Below, piece after piece: positions 38,341-50,966 of a stretch of DNA of 64,000 nucleotides (the stretch's first letter is position 1; each line of letters opens with the position of its first letter). The notes under the pieces were generated by a model. That model saw only the letters and a list, made by a program, of their open reading frames with translations, had not been told where the DNA came from and made no database searches. The DNA is from Calliopsis andreniformis (taxonomy: Eukaryota > Arthropoda > Insecta > Hymenoptera > Andrenidae), in contig NW_027480423.1 in the NCBI RefSeq assembly GCF_051401765.1, positions 19,840,001-19,904,000 on the forward strand, in the 5' to 3' direction. The position numbers and the translations under genes are program-made.

Positions 38341-39004
38341 GCCTGAAGCATAAAATACAATAAAAATACAACAGTCTTTCCATCCTATAACAGGAATAAT
38401 TGCAACCCGTGTGAAAGTCATGGTCATTTCTACGTTCCGGATAACCTAGGCTTCACTCTAGGGCGCTGTTCCACCAGATCGAACAGTTAGGGCCTAAGAA
38501 GGCAACGCCAGAAGCATAAAATACAATATAAATACAACTGTTTTTCCATCTTATAAAACGAATAATTGCAACCGGTATGAAAGTTAACGTCATTCCTACT
38601 TTCCGGGCAACCTAGGATTCACCCTAGGGCGTTGCTCTAACAGATTGAATAGTTAGGACCTTATAAGACAATGCCCGAAGTATAAAATGCAATAAAAATA
38701 CAACAGTTTTTCCATCATATAACAGGAATAATTGCAACCCGTGTGAAAGTGATGGTCATTTCTACGTTCCGGGCAACCTAGGCTTCACCCCAGGTCGTTG
38801 TTCCACCAGATCGAATAGTTAGGGCCTAAGAAGTGAACGCCAGCAGCATAAACTGCAATATAAATACAACAGTTCTTCCATCATATAAAACGAATAATTG
38901 CACCCAGTATGAAAGTTATGGTCATTTCTACGTTCCGGGAAACCCAGGCTTCACTCTATGGCGTTCTTCCACCACATCGAATAGCTACGGGCTCAGAAGT
39001 CAAC

Positions 39005-40000
39005 GCCTGAAGCATAAACTACAACGAAAATACAAAAGTCTTTCCATCCTATAACAGGAATAATTGCAACCAGTTTGAAAGTGATGGTCATTTCTACGTT
39101 CCGGGCAACCTAGGCTTCACTCTAGGGCGTTGCTCCACCAGATCGAATAGTTAGTGCCTTAGAAGTCAACGCCAGATGCATAAAATACAATATAAACACA
39201 ACAGTTTTTCCGTCGTATAAAACGAATAATTGCTACCAGTATGGAAGTGATGGTCATTTCTACGTTCCGGGCAACCTAGGACTCACTCTAGGGCGTTGTT
39301 CCACCAGATTGAATAGTTAGGGCCTAAGAAATCAACGCCAGAAGCATAAAATTCAATATAAATATAACAGTTTTTCCATCGCATAAAACGAATAATTTCA
39401 ACCAGCGTGAATGTTATGGTCATTTCTACATTCCGAGCAACCTAGGCTTCACTCTAGGGCGTTGATCCACCAGATAGAATAGTTAGAGCCTTAGAAGTCA
39501 GCGCCAGAAGCATAAAATTGAATAAATATGCAACAGTTTTTCCATCGTATAGCAGGAATAACTGCAAACAGTGTGAAAGTACTGGTCATTTCTACGTTCC
39601 GGGTAACTTAGGCTTCACTCTAGGGCGTTGTTCCACCAGATCGAACAGTTAGGGCCTAAGAAGGCAACGCCAGAAGCATAAAATACTATATAAATATAAC
39701 ACTTTTTCCGTCGTATAAAACGAATAATAGCAACCAGTGTGAAAGTTATGGTCACTTCTACGTTCCGGGCAACCTAGGCTTCACCCCAGGTCGTTGTTCC
39801 ACCAGAACGAATAGTTAGGCCCTAAGATGTGAACGCCAGCTGCATAAAATACAATATAAATACAACAGCTATTCCATCATATAAAACGAATAATTGCAAC
39901 CAGTATGAAAGTTATGGTCATTTCTACGTTCCCGGCTACCCAGGCATTACTCTATGGCGTTCTTCCACCACATCGAATAGCTACAGCCTCAGAAGTCAAC
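39005..40000 (+). repeat. Complete 996-bp Q-T-S-R-U-P unit
   Basis: Q starts at 39005, P at 39835 and the next Q at 40001. The unit is a close relative of 31867-32862, with offsets near 7138 (43 x 166). Confidence 0.83.
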
Positions 40001-41899
40001 GCCTGAAGCATAAAATACAATAAAAATACAACAGTCTTTCCATCCTATAACAGGAATAATTGCAACAAGTTTGAAAGTGATGGTCGTTTCTACGTTCCGG
40101 GCAGCCTAGGCTTCACTCTATGGCGTTGCTCCACCAGATCGAATAGTTAGTGCCTTAGAAGTCAACGCCAGAAGCATAAAGTACAATATAACCACAACAG
40201 TTTTTCCATCGTATAAGACAAATAATTATTACCAGTATGGAAGTGATGGTCATTTCTACGTTCGGGCAACCTAGGCTACACTCTAGGGCGTTGTTCCACC
40301 AGATTGAATAGTTAGGGCCTAAGAAATCAACGCCAGAAGCATAAAATACAATATAAATATAACAGTTTTTCCATCGTATAAAACGAATAATTTCAACCAG
40401 TATGAAAGTTATGGTCATTTCTACGTTCCCGGCAACCCAGGCTTCACTCTATGGCGTTGCTCCACCAGATCGAATAGTTAGGGCCTTAGAAATCAACGCC
40501 AGAAGCATAAAATTCAATAAAGATGCAACAGTTTTTCCATCGTATAGCAGGAATAACTGCAAACAGTGTGAAAGTACTGGTCATTTCTACGTTCCGGGTA
40601 ACCTAGTCTTCACTCTAGGGCGTTGCTCCACCAGATCGAACAGTTAGGGCCTAAGATGGCATCGCCAGAAGCATAAAATACAATATAAATATAACAGTTT
40701 TTCCATCGTATAGAACGAATAATAGCAACCAGTGTGAAAGTTAACGTCATTTCTACTTTCCGGGCAACCTAGGCTTCACCCTAGGGCGTTGCTCCAACAG
40801 ATTGAATAGTTAGGGCCTTAGAAGTCAACGCCCGATGCATAAAATATAAAATAAGAAGAACAGTTTTTCCATCGTGTAAAACGAATAATTGCTACCGGTG
40901 TGAAAGTTATGGTCATTTCTACGTTGCGGTCAACATAGGCTTCACCATAGGGCGTTGTTCCACCAGAACGAATAGTTAGGCCCTAAGATGTGAACGCCAG
41001 CTGCATAAAATACAATATAAATACAACAGTTCTTCCATCATATAAAACGAATAATTGCTACCAGTATGAAAGTTATAGTCATTTCTACGTTCCGGGCAAC
41101 CTAGGCTTCAGTCTATGGCGTTTTTCCACCACATCGAATAGCTATGGCCTCAGAAGTCAACGCCTGAAGCATAAAATACAATAAAAATACAACAGTCTTT
41201 CCATCCTATAACAGGAATAATTGCAACCCGTGTGGAAGTCATGGTCATTTCTACGTTCCGGATAACCTAGGCTTCACTCTAGGGCGCTGTTCCACCAGAT
41301 CGAACAGTTAGGGCCTAAGAAGGCAACGCCAGAAGCATAAAATAAAATATAAATACAACTGTTTTTCCATCTTATAAAACGAATAATTGCAACCAGTATG
41401 AAAGTTAACGTCATTCCTACTTTCCGGGCAACCTAGGATTCACCCTAGGGCGTTGCTCTAACAGATTGAATAGTTAGGACCTTATAAGTCAATGCCCGAA
41501 GTATAAAATGCAATAAAAATACAACAGTTTTTCCATCATATAACAGGAATAATTGCAACCCGTGTGAAAGTGATGGTCATTTCTACGTTCCGGGCAACCT
41601 AGGCTTCACCCCAGGTCGTTGTTCCACCAGATCGAATAGTTAGGGCCTAAGAAGTGAACGCCAGCAGCATAAACTGCAATATAAATACAACAGTTCTTCC
41701 ATCATATAAAACGAATAATTGCACCCAGTATGAAAGTTATGGTCATTTCTACGTTCCGGGCAACCCAGGCTTCACTCTATGGCGTTCTTCCACCACATCG
41801 AATAGCTACGGGCTCAGAAGTCAACTCCTGAAGCATAAACTACAACGAAAATACAACAGTCTTTCCATCCTATAACAGGAATAATTGCAACCAGTTTGA

Positions 41900-41990
41900 A
41901 AGTGATGGTCATTTCTACGTTCCGGGCAACCTAGGCCTCACTCTAGGGCGTTGTTCCACCAGATTGAATAGTTAGGGCCTAAGAAATCAA
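41900..41990 (+). other. Q/T hybrid monomer
   Basis: The monomer starts as Q (CTCCTGAAGC, CATCCTATAACAGG, GTTTGAAAGTGATGG) and ends as T (CTAGGCCTCACTC, GTTGTTCCACCAGATTG). The following unit is S-like, so one complete T monomer has been bypassed. Compare 31920-32190, where Q and T are separate. Confidence 0.72.
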
Positions 41991-44140
41991 CGCCAGAAGC
42001 ATAAAATACAATATAAATATAACAGTTTTTCCATCGTATAAAACGAATAATTTCAACCAGTATGAAAGTTATGGTCATTTCTACGTTCCCGGCAACCCAG
42101 GCTTCACTCTATGGCGTTGCTCCACCAGATCGAATAGTTAGGGCCTTAGAAATCAACGCCAGAAGCATAAAATTCAATAAAGATGCAACAGTTTTTCCAT
42201 CGTATAGCAGGAATAACTGCAAACAGTGTGAAAGTACTGGTCATTTCGACGTTCCGGGTAACCTAGTCTTCACTCTAGGGCGTTGTTCCACCAGATCGAA
42301 CAGTTAGGGCCTAAGATGGCATCGCCAGAAGCATAAAATACAATATAAATATAACAGTTTTTCCATCGTATAGAACGAATAATAGCAACCAGTGTGAAAG
42401 TTAACGTAATTTCTACTTTCCGGGCAACCTAGGCTTCACCCTAGGGCGTTGCTCCAACAGATTGAATAGTTAGGGCCTTAGAAGTCAACGCCCGATGCAT
42501 AAAATACAAAATAAGAAGAACAGTTTTTCCATCGTGTAAAACGAATAATTGCTACCGGTGTGAAAGTTATGGTCATTTCTACGTTGCGTTCAACATAGGC
42601 TTCACCATAGGGCGTTGTTCCACCAGATCGAATAGTTAGTGCCTTAGAAGTCAACGCCAGAAGCATAAAATACAATATAAATACAACAGCGTTTCCATCG
42701 TATAAAACGAATAATTGCTACCAGTATGGAAGTGATGGTCATTTCTACGTTCCGGGCAACCTAGGCCTCACTCTAGGGCGTTGTTCCACCAGATTGAATA
42801 GCTGGGCCTAAGAAATCAACGCCAGAAGCATAAAATTCAATATAAATATGACAGTTTTTCCATCGTATAAAACGAATAATTTCAACCAGCGTGAATGCTT
42901 ATGGTCATTTCTACATTCCGAGCAACCTAGGCTTCACTCTAGGGCGTTGATCCACCAGATAGAATAGTTAGAGCCTTAGAAGTCAGCGCCAGAGGCATAA
43001 AATTCAATAAATATGCAACAGTTTTTCCATCGTATAGCAGGAATAACTGCAAACATTGTGAAAGTACTGGTCATTTCTACGTTCCGGGTAACCTAGGCTT
43101 CACCCTAGGGCGTTGTTCCACCAGATCGAACAGTTAGGGCCTAAGAAGGCATCGCCAGAAGCATTAAATACAATATAAATTTAACACTTTTTCCATCGTA
43201 TAAAACGAATAATAGCAACCAGTGTGAAAGTTATGGTCATTTCTACGTTCCGGGCAACCTAGGCTTCACCCCAGGTCGTTGTTCCACCAGAACGAATAGT
43301 TAGGCCCTAAGATGTGAACGCCAGCTGCATAAAATACAATATAAATACAACAGTTCTTCCATCATATAAAACGAATAATTGCTACCAGTATGAAAGTTAT
43401 AGTCATTTCTACGTTCCGGGCAACCTAGGCTTCAGTCTATGGCGTTTTTCCACCACATCGAATAGCTACGGCCTCAGAAGTCAACGCCTGAAGCATAAAA
43501 TACAATAAAAATACAACAGTCTTTCCATCCTATAACAGGAATAATTGCAACCCGTGTGGAAGTCATGGTCATTTCTACGTTCCGGATAACCTAGGCTTCA
43601 CTCTAGGGCGCTGTTCCACCAGATCGAACAGTTAGGGCCTAAGAAGGCAACGCCAGAAGCATAAAATACAATATAAATACAACTGTTTTTCCATCTTATA
43701 AAACGAATAATTGCAACCAGTATGAAAGTTAACGTCATTCCTACTTTCCGGGCAACCTAGGATTCACCCTAGGGCGTTGCTCTAACAGATTGAATAGTTA
43801 GGACCTTATAAGTCAATGCCCGAAGTATAAAATGCAATAAAAATACAACAGTTTTTCCATCATATAACAGGAATAATTGCAACCCGTGTGAAAGTGATGG
43901 TCATTTCTACGTTCCGGGCAACCTAGGCTTCACCCCAGGTCGTTGTTCCACCAGATCGAATAGTTAGGGCCTAAGAAGTGAACGCCAGCAGCATAAACTG
44001 CAATATAAATACAACAGTTCTTCCATCATATAAAACGAATAATTGCACCCAGTGTGAAAGTTATGGCCATTTCTACGTTCCGGGCAACCTAGGCTTCACC
44101 CCAGGTCGTTGTTCCACCAGATCGAATAGTTAGTGCCTTA

Positions 44141-45840
44141 GAAGTCAACGCCAGAAGCATAAAATACAATATAAATACAACAGCGTTTCCATCGTATAAA
44201 ACGAATAATTGCAACCAGTGTGAAAGTTATGGTCGGTTCTACATTCCGAGCAACCTAGGAATCACTCTAGGGCGTTGCTCCACCAGATCGAATAGTTAGG
44301 TCCTTAGAAGTAAACGCCAGAAGCATAAAATACGATATAAATACAACAGCTTTTCTATCGTATAAAAGGAATAATTGCAAACAGTGTGAAAGTAATGGTC
44401 ATTTCTACGTTCCGGGCAAGCTAGGCTTCAGCCTAGGCCCTTGTTCCACCAGATCGAATAGTTAGGGCCTAAGAAGTGATCGCCAGAAGCATAAAATGCA
44501 ATAAAAATACAACAGTTTCTCCATCGTATAAAACGAATAATTGCAGCCAGTATGAAACTGATGGTCATTTCTACTTTCCGAGCAACCTAGGCTTCACGCT
44601 AGGGCGTTGCTGCAACAGATTGAATAGTTAGGGCTTTAGAAGTCAACGCCCGAGGCATAAAATGCAATAAAAATACAACAGTGTTTCCATCGTGTATAAC
44701 GAATAATTGCAACCAGTTTGAAAGTGATGGCCAATTCTACGTTCCGGGCAACCTAGGATTCAATCCAGGGTATTGTTCCACCAGATCGAATAGATAGTGC
44801 CTTAGAAGTCAAGGCTAGAAGCATAAAATACAATATAAATACAACAGTTTTTCCATCGTATAAAATGAATAATTGCAAGCAGCATGAAACTTATGGTCAT
44901 TTCTACTTTCCGAGCAACCTAGGCTTCACCCTAGGGCGTTGCTCCAACAGATTGAATAGTTAGGGCCTTAGAAGTCTAAGCCCAAACCATAAAATGCAAA
45001 AAAAATACAACAGTGTTTCAATCATATAACAGGAATAATTGCGACCAGTTTGAAAGTGATGGCCAATTCTACGTTCCGGGCAACCTAGGCTTCACTCTAG
45101 GGCGTTGCTCCACCAGATCGAATAGTTAGCGCCTTAGAAGTCAACGCCAGAAGCATAAAATACAATATAAATACAACAGTTTTTCCATCGTATGAAACAA
45201 ATAATTGCAACCAGTATGAAACTTATGGTCATTTCTACTTTCCGAGTAACCTAGGCTTCACCCTAGGGCGTTGCTCCAACAGATTGAATAGTTAGGGCCT
45301 TAGAAGTCTACGCCCGAATCATAAAATGCAAAAAAAATACAACAGTGTGTCCATAATATAACAGGAATAATTGCTACCAGTGTGAAAGTTATGGTCATTT
45401 CTACGTTCCGCGCAACCTAGGCTTCACTGTAGGGCGTTGCTCCACCAGATCGAATAGTTAGTGCCTTAGAAGTCAACGCCAGAAGCATAAAATACAATAT
45501 AAATACAACAGTTTTTCCATCGTATGAAACAAATAATTGCAACCAGTATGAAGCATATGCTCATTTCTACTTTCCGAGCAATCTAGGCTTCACCCTAGGG
45601 CGTTGCTCCAACGGGTTGAATAGTTAGGGCCTTAGAAGTCAACGCCCGAACCATAAAATGCAAAAAAAGTACAACAGTGTTTCCATCATATAACAGGAAT
45701 AATTGCAACCAGTTTGAAAGTGATGGCCAATTCTACGTTACGGGCAACCTAGGTTTCACTCCAGGGCGTTGGTCCACCAGACCGAATAGTTACGGCCTAA
45801 GAAGTCAACGCCAGAAGCATAAAACACGATATAAATGCAA
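44141..45840 (+). repeat. Domain B5: dimeric block
   Basis: It opens with a copy of the 33860-34680 segment at an offset of 10291 (62 x 166 minus 1). The X and Y chain follows, including A8 runs near 44998 and 45330 and the ACGTTACGGGC Y unit near 45737. It ends where that monomer is followed by one with GTTCTTCCATCATAT, a P-type continuation. Confidence 0.8.
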
Positions 45841-46270
45841 CAGTTCTTCCATCATATAAAACGAATAATTGCACCCAGTATGAAAGTTATGGTCATTTCT
45901 ACGTTCCGGGCAACCCAGGCTTCACTCTATGGCGTTCTTCCACCACATCGAATAGCTACGGGCTCAGAAGTCAACTCCTGAATCATAAACTACAACGAAA
46001 ATACAACAGTCTTTCCATCCTATAACAGGAATAATTGCAACCAGTTTGAAAGTGATGGTCATTTCTACGTTCCGGGCAACCTAGGCTTCACTCTAGGGCG
46101 TTGCTCCACCAGATCGAATAGTTAGTGCCTTAGAAGTCAACGCCAGATGCATAAAATACAATATAAACACAACAGTTTTTCCGTCGTATAAAACGAATAA
46201 TTGCTACCAGTATGGAAGTGATGGTCATTTCTACGTTCCGGGCAACCTAGGACTCACTCTAGGGCGTTGC
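45841..46270 (+). repeat. Domain C5: short C-type island inside B sequence
   Basis: This stretch of about 2.5 monomers contains the later part of P, a Q unit with AATCATAAACTACAACG, and T with CCGTCGTAT and GGACTCACTC. At about 46265 T changes in mid-monomer into GTTGCTATACCAGATCG and GATAGTGCC, the ending typical of units preceding X. Confidence 0.78.
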
Positions 46271-46675
46271 TATACCAGATCGAATAGATAGTGCCTTAGA
46301 AGTCAACGCCAGAAGCATAAAATACAATATAAATACAACAGTTTTTCCATCGTATAAAACGAATAATTGCAACCAGTATGAAACTTATGGTCATTTCTAC
46401 TTTCCGAGCAACCTAGGCTTCACCCTAGGGCATTGCTCCAACAGATTGAATAGTTAGGGCCTTAGAAGTCAACGCCCGAACCATAAAAAGCAAAAAAAAT
46501 ACAACAGTGTTCCCATCATATATCAGGAATAATTGCAACCAGCTTGAAAGTGATGGCCAATTCTACGTTCCGGGCAACCTAGGCTTCACTCTAGGGCGTT
46601 GCTCCACCAGACCGAATAGCTACGGCCTAAGAAATCAACGCCAGAAGCATAAAACACGATATAAATACAACAGTT
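46271..46675 (+). repeat. Domain B6: short X-Y island
   Basis: An X monomer with AGGGCATTGC is followed by a Y with GTTCCCATCATATATCAGG and A8, and then a unit with AAAACACGATATAAATAC. Near 46675 it turns into P-type GTTCTTCCATCATAT. Together with 45841-46270 it shows the two families alternating on a scale of only 2-3 monomers. Confidence 0.78.
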
Positions 46676-49128
46676 CTTCCATCATATAAAACGAATAATT
46701 GCAACCAGTATGAAAGTTATGGTCATTTCTACATTCCGAGCAACCTAGGCTTCGATCTAAGGCGTTGATCCACCAGATAGAATAGTTAGGGCCTTAGAAG
46801 TCAGCGCCAGAAGCATAAAATTCAATAAATATGCAACAGTTTTTCCATCGTATAGCAGGAATAACTGCAAACAGTGTGAAGGTACTGGTCATTTCTACGT
46901 TCCGGGTAACCTAGGCTTCACTCTAGGGCGTTGTTCCACCAGATCGAACAGTTAGGGCCTAAGAAGGCAACGCCAGAAGCATAAAATACAATATAAATAT
47001 AACACTTTTTCCATCGTATAAAACGAATAATAGCAACCAGTGTGAAAGTTATGGTCATTTCTACGTTCCGGGCAACCTAGGCTTCACCCCAGCTCGTTGT
47101 TCCACCAGAACGAATAGTTAGGCCCTAAGAAGTGAACGCCAGCTGCATAAAATACAATATAAATACAACAGTTCTTCCATCATATAAAACGAATAATTAC
47201 TACCAGTATGAAAGTTATGGTCATTTCTACGTTCCGGGCAACCCAGGCTTCACTCTATGGCGTTCTTCCACCACATCGAATAGCTACGGGCTCAGAAGTC
47301 AACGCCTGAAGCATAAAATACAACAAAAATACAACAGTCTTTCCATCCTATATCAGGAATAATTGCAACCAGTTTGAAAGTGATGGTCATTTCTACGTTC
47401 CGGGCAACCTAGGCTTCACTCTAGGGCTTTGGTCCACCAGATCGAATTGTTAGGGCCTAAGAAGACAACGCCAGAAGCATAAGATACAATATAAATATAA
47501 CAGTTTTTCCATCGTATAATACGAATAATTGCAACCAGTATGAAGGTTATGGTCATTTCTACTTTCCGGGCAACCTAGGCTTCACCCTAGGGCGTTGTTC
47601 CAACAGATTGAAGAGTTAGGGCCTTAGAAGTCAACGCCCGAAGCATGAAATACAAAATAAATAGAACAGTTGTTCCATCGTATAGAACGAATAATAGCAA
47701 CCAGTGTGAAAGTTATGATCATTTCTGCGTTCCGGCAACCTAGGCTTCAACCCAGGGCGTTCTTCCACCAGATCAAATAGTTAGGGGCTAAGAAGTGAAC
47801 GCCAGCAGCATAAAATACAATATAAATACAATAGTTCTTCCATCATATAAAACGAATAATTGCAACCGGTATGAAAGTTATGGTCATTTCTACGTTCCGG
47901 GCAACCTAGGCTTCACTCTATGGCGTTCTTCCACCACATCGAATAGCTGCGGCCTCAGAAGTCAACGCCTGAAGCATTAAATGCAATAAAAATACAACAG
48001 TCTTTCCATCCTATAACTGGCATAATTGCAACCCTTGTGAAAGTGATGGTCATTTGTACGTTCCAGGCAACCTAGGCATCACTCTAGGGCGTTGTTCCAC
48101 CAGATCGAATTGTTAGGGCCTAAGAAGTCAACGCCAGAAGCATAAGACACAATATAAATATAACAGTTTTTCCATCGTATAGAACGAATAATAGCAACCA
48201 GTGTGAAAGTTATGGTCATTTCTACGTTCCGGGCAACCTAGGCTTCACTCTATGGCGTTCTTCCACCACATCGAATAGCTACTGCCTCAGAAGTCAACGC
48301 CTGAAGCATAAAATACAATAAAAATACAACAGTCTTTCCATCCTATAACAGGAATAATTGCAACCAGTTTGAAAGTGATGGTCATTTCTACGTTCCGGGC
48401 AACCTAGGCTTCACTCTAGGGCGTTGCTCCACCAGATCGAATAGTTAGTGCCTTAGAAGTCAACGCCAGATGCATAAAATACAATATAAACACAACAGTT
48501 TTTCCATCGTATAAAACGAATAATTGCTACCAGTATGGAAGTGATGGTCATTTCTACGTTACGGGCAACCTAGGCCTCACTCTAGGGCGTTGTTCCACCA
48601 CATTGAAAAGTTAGGGCCTAAGAAATCAACGCCAGAAGCATAAAATTCAATATAAATGTAACAGTTTTTCCATCGTATAAAACGAATAATTTCAACCAGT
48701 GTGAATGTTATGGTCATTTCTACATTCCGAGCAACCTAGACTTCACTCTAGGGCGCTGATCCACCAGATAGAATAGTTAGGGCCTTAGAAGTCAGCGCCA
48801 GAAGCATAAAATTCAATAAAGATGCAACAGTTTTTCCATCGTATAGCAGGAATAACTGCAAACAGTGTGAAAGTACTGGTCATTTCTACGTTCCGGGTAA
48901 CCTAGGCTTCACTCTAGGGCGTTGTTCCACCAGATCGAACAGTTAGGGCCTAAGAAGGCAACGCCAGAAGCATAAAATACAATATAAATATAACAGTTTT
49001 TCCATCGTATAAAACGAATAATAGCAACCAGTGTGAAAGTTATGCTCATTTCTACGTTCCGGGCAACCTGGGCTTCACCCCAGGTAGTTGTTCCACCAGA
49101 TCGAATAGTTGGGCCCTAAGAAGTGAAC

Positions 49129-49294
49129 GCCAGCTGCATAAAATACAATATAAATACAACAGTTTTTCCATCATGTAAAACGAATAACTGCAAACAGTGT
49201 GAAAGTACTGGTCATTTCTACGTTCCGGGTAACCTAGGCTTCACTCTAGGGCGTTGTTCCACCAGATCGTACAGTTAGGGCCTAAGAAGGCAAC
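49129..49294 (+). other. P/R hybrid monomer
   Basis: The monomer starts as P (GCCAGCTGC and CCATCAT) and changes within CGAATAACTG (49181-49190) to R (AACTGCAAACAGTGTGAAAGTACTGG). After it come U, P and Q again. The switch sits in the shared GAATAA, so a crossover or gene-conversion endpoint can be placed to within about 10 bp. R was not adjacent to P originally, so two different HOR positions were brought together. Confidence 0.8.
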
Positions 49295-49626
49295 GCCAGA
49301 AGCATAAAATACAATATAAATATAACACTTTTTCCATCGTATAAAACGAATAATAGCAACCAGTGTGAAAGTTATGGTCATTTCTACGTTCCGGGCAACC
49401 TAGGCTTCACCCCAGGTCGTTGTTCCACAAGAACGAATAGTTAGGCCCTAAGAAGTGAACGCCAGCTGAATAAAATACAATATAAATACAACAGTTCTTC
49501 CATCATATAAAACGAATAATTGCTACCAGTATGAAAGTTATGGTCATTTCTACGTTCCGGGCAACCCAGGCTTCACTCTATGGCGTTCTTCCACCACATC
49601 GAATAGCTACGGGCTCAGAAGTCAAC

Positions 49627-50622
49627 GCCTGAAGCATAAAATACAACAAAAATACAACAGTCTTTCCATCCTATAACAGGAATAATTGCAACCAGTTTGA
49701 AAGTGATGGTCATTTCTACGTTCCGGACAACCTAGGCTTCACTCTAGGGCGTTGCTCCACCAGATCGAATAGTTAGTGCCTTAGAAGTCAACGCCAGATG
49801 CATAAAATACAATATAAACACAACAGTTTTTCCATCGTATAAAACGAATAATTGCTACCAGTATGGAAGTGATGGTCATTTCTACGTTCCGGGCAACCTA
49901 GGCCTCACTCTAGGGCGTTGTTCCACCAGATTGAATAGTTAGGGCCTAAGAAATCAACGCCAGAAGCATAAAATTCAATATAAATATAACAGTTTTTCCA
50001 TCGTATAAAACGAATAATTTCAACCAGTGTGAATGTTATGGTCATTTCTAGATTCCGAGCAACCTAGGCTTCACTCTAGGGCGTTGATCCACCAGTTAGA
50101 ATAGTTAGGGCCTTAGAAGTCAGCGCCAGAAGCATAAAATTCAATAAAGATGCAACAGTTTTTCCATCGTATAGCAGGAATAACTGCAAACAGTGTGAAA
50201 GAACTGGTCATTTCTACGTTCCGGGTAACCTAGGCTTCACTCTAGGGCGTTGTTCCACCAGATCGAACAGTTAGGGCCTAAGAAGGCAACGCCAGAAGCA
50301 TAAAATACAAAATAAATAGAACAGGTTTTCCATCGTATAAAACGAATAATAGCAACCAGTGTGAAAGTTATGGCCATTTCTACGTTCCGGGCAACCTAGG
50401 CTTCACCCCAGGTCGTTGTTCCACCAGATCGAATAGTAAGGCCCTAAGAAGTGAACGCCAGCTGCATAAAATACAATATAAATACAACAGTTCTTCCATC
50501 ATATAAAACGAATAATTGCTACCAGTATGAAAGTTATGGTCATTTCTACGTTCCGGGCAGCCTAGGCTTCACTCTATGGCGCTTTTCCACCACATCGAAT
50601 AGCTACGGCCTCAGAAGTCAAC
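49627..50622 (+). repeat. Complete 996-bp Q-T-S-R-U-P unit
   Basis: Q starts at 49627, P at 50457 and the next Q at 50623, giving exactly 996 bp. T has GGCCTCACTC, S has GTTGATCC, R has GTATAGCAGG and U has CCCCAGGTCG. The part from about 49910 to 50640 is copied near 53395-54130. Confidence 0.83.
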
Positions 50623-50966
50623 GCCTGAAGCATAAAATGCAATAAAAATACAACAGTCTTTCCATCCTATAACAGGAATAATTGCAACCCGTGTGAAAGT
50701 GATGGTCATTTGTACGTTCCGGGCAACCTAGGCTTCGCTCTAGGGCTTTGGTCCACCAGATCGAATTGTTAGGGCCTAAGAAGTCAACGCCAGAAGCATA
50801 AGACACAATATAAATATAACAGTTTTTCCATCGTATAGAACGAATAATAGCAACCAGTGTGAAAGTTATGGTCATTTCTACGTTCCGGGCAACCTAGGCT
50901 TCACGCCTAGGGCGTTGCTCCACCAGATCAAACAGTTAGGGCCTTAGAAGTCAACGCCCGAAGCAC

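Larger units (their letters stand above)
37321..44140 (+). repeat. Domain C4: longest run of six-monomer-family units
   Basis: P monomers of the GTTCTTCCATCATAT / CAGTATGAAAGTTATAG type start at 38175, 40996 and 43320, heading three near-identical stretches that run through Q, the CAACTGTTTTTCC monomer and ATAGTTAGGACC. A complete six-monomer unit is at 39005-40000 and a five-monomer form at 37511-38340. The T'-S/P-R cassette occurs near 40167 and, without its T' start, near 41940. A single-base loss (ACGTTCGGGCAACC) near 40263 shifts the register by one. Confidence 0.83.
46676..50900 (+). repeat. Domain C6: six-monomer-family block
   Basis: R starts at 46806, U at 46972, P at 47138 and Q at 47304. 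Less regular units with ATAAGATACAATATAAATATAAC fill 47460-48290. A Q-T-S-R-U series starts at 48299 and ends in a P/R hybrid, and a complete six-monomer unit lies at 49627-50622. Near 50903 an extra base (TTCACGCCTAGGGCG) marks the passage to domain D. Confidence 0.82.
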
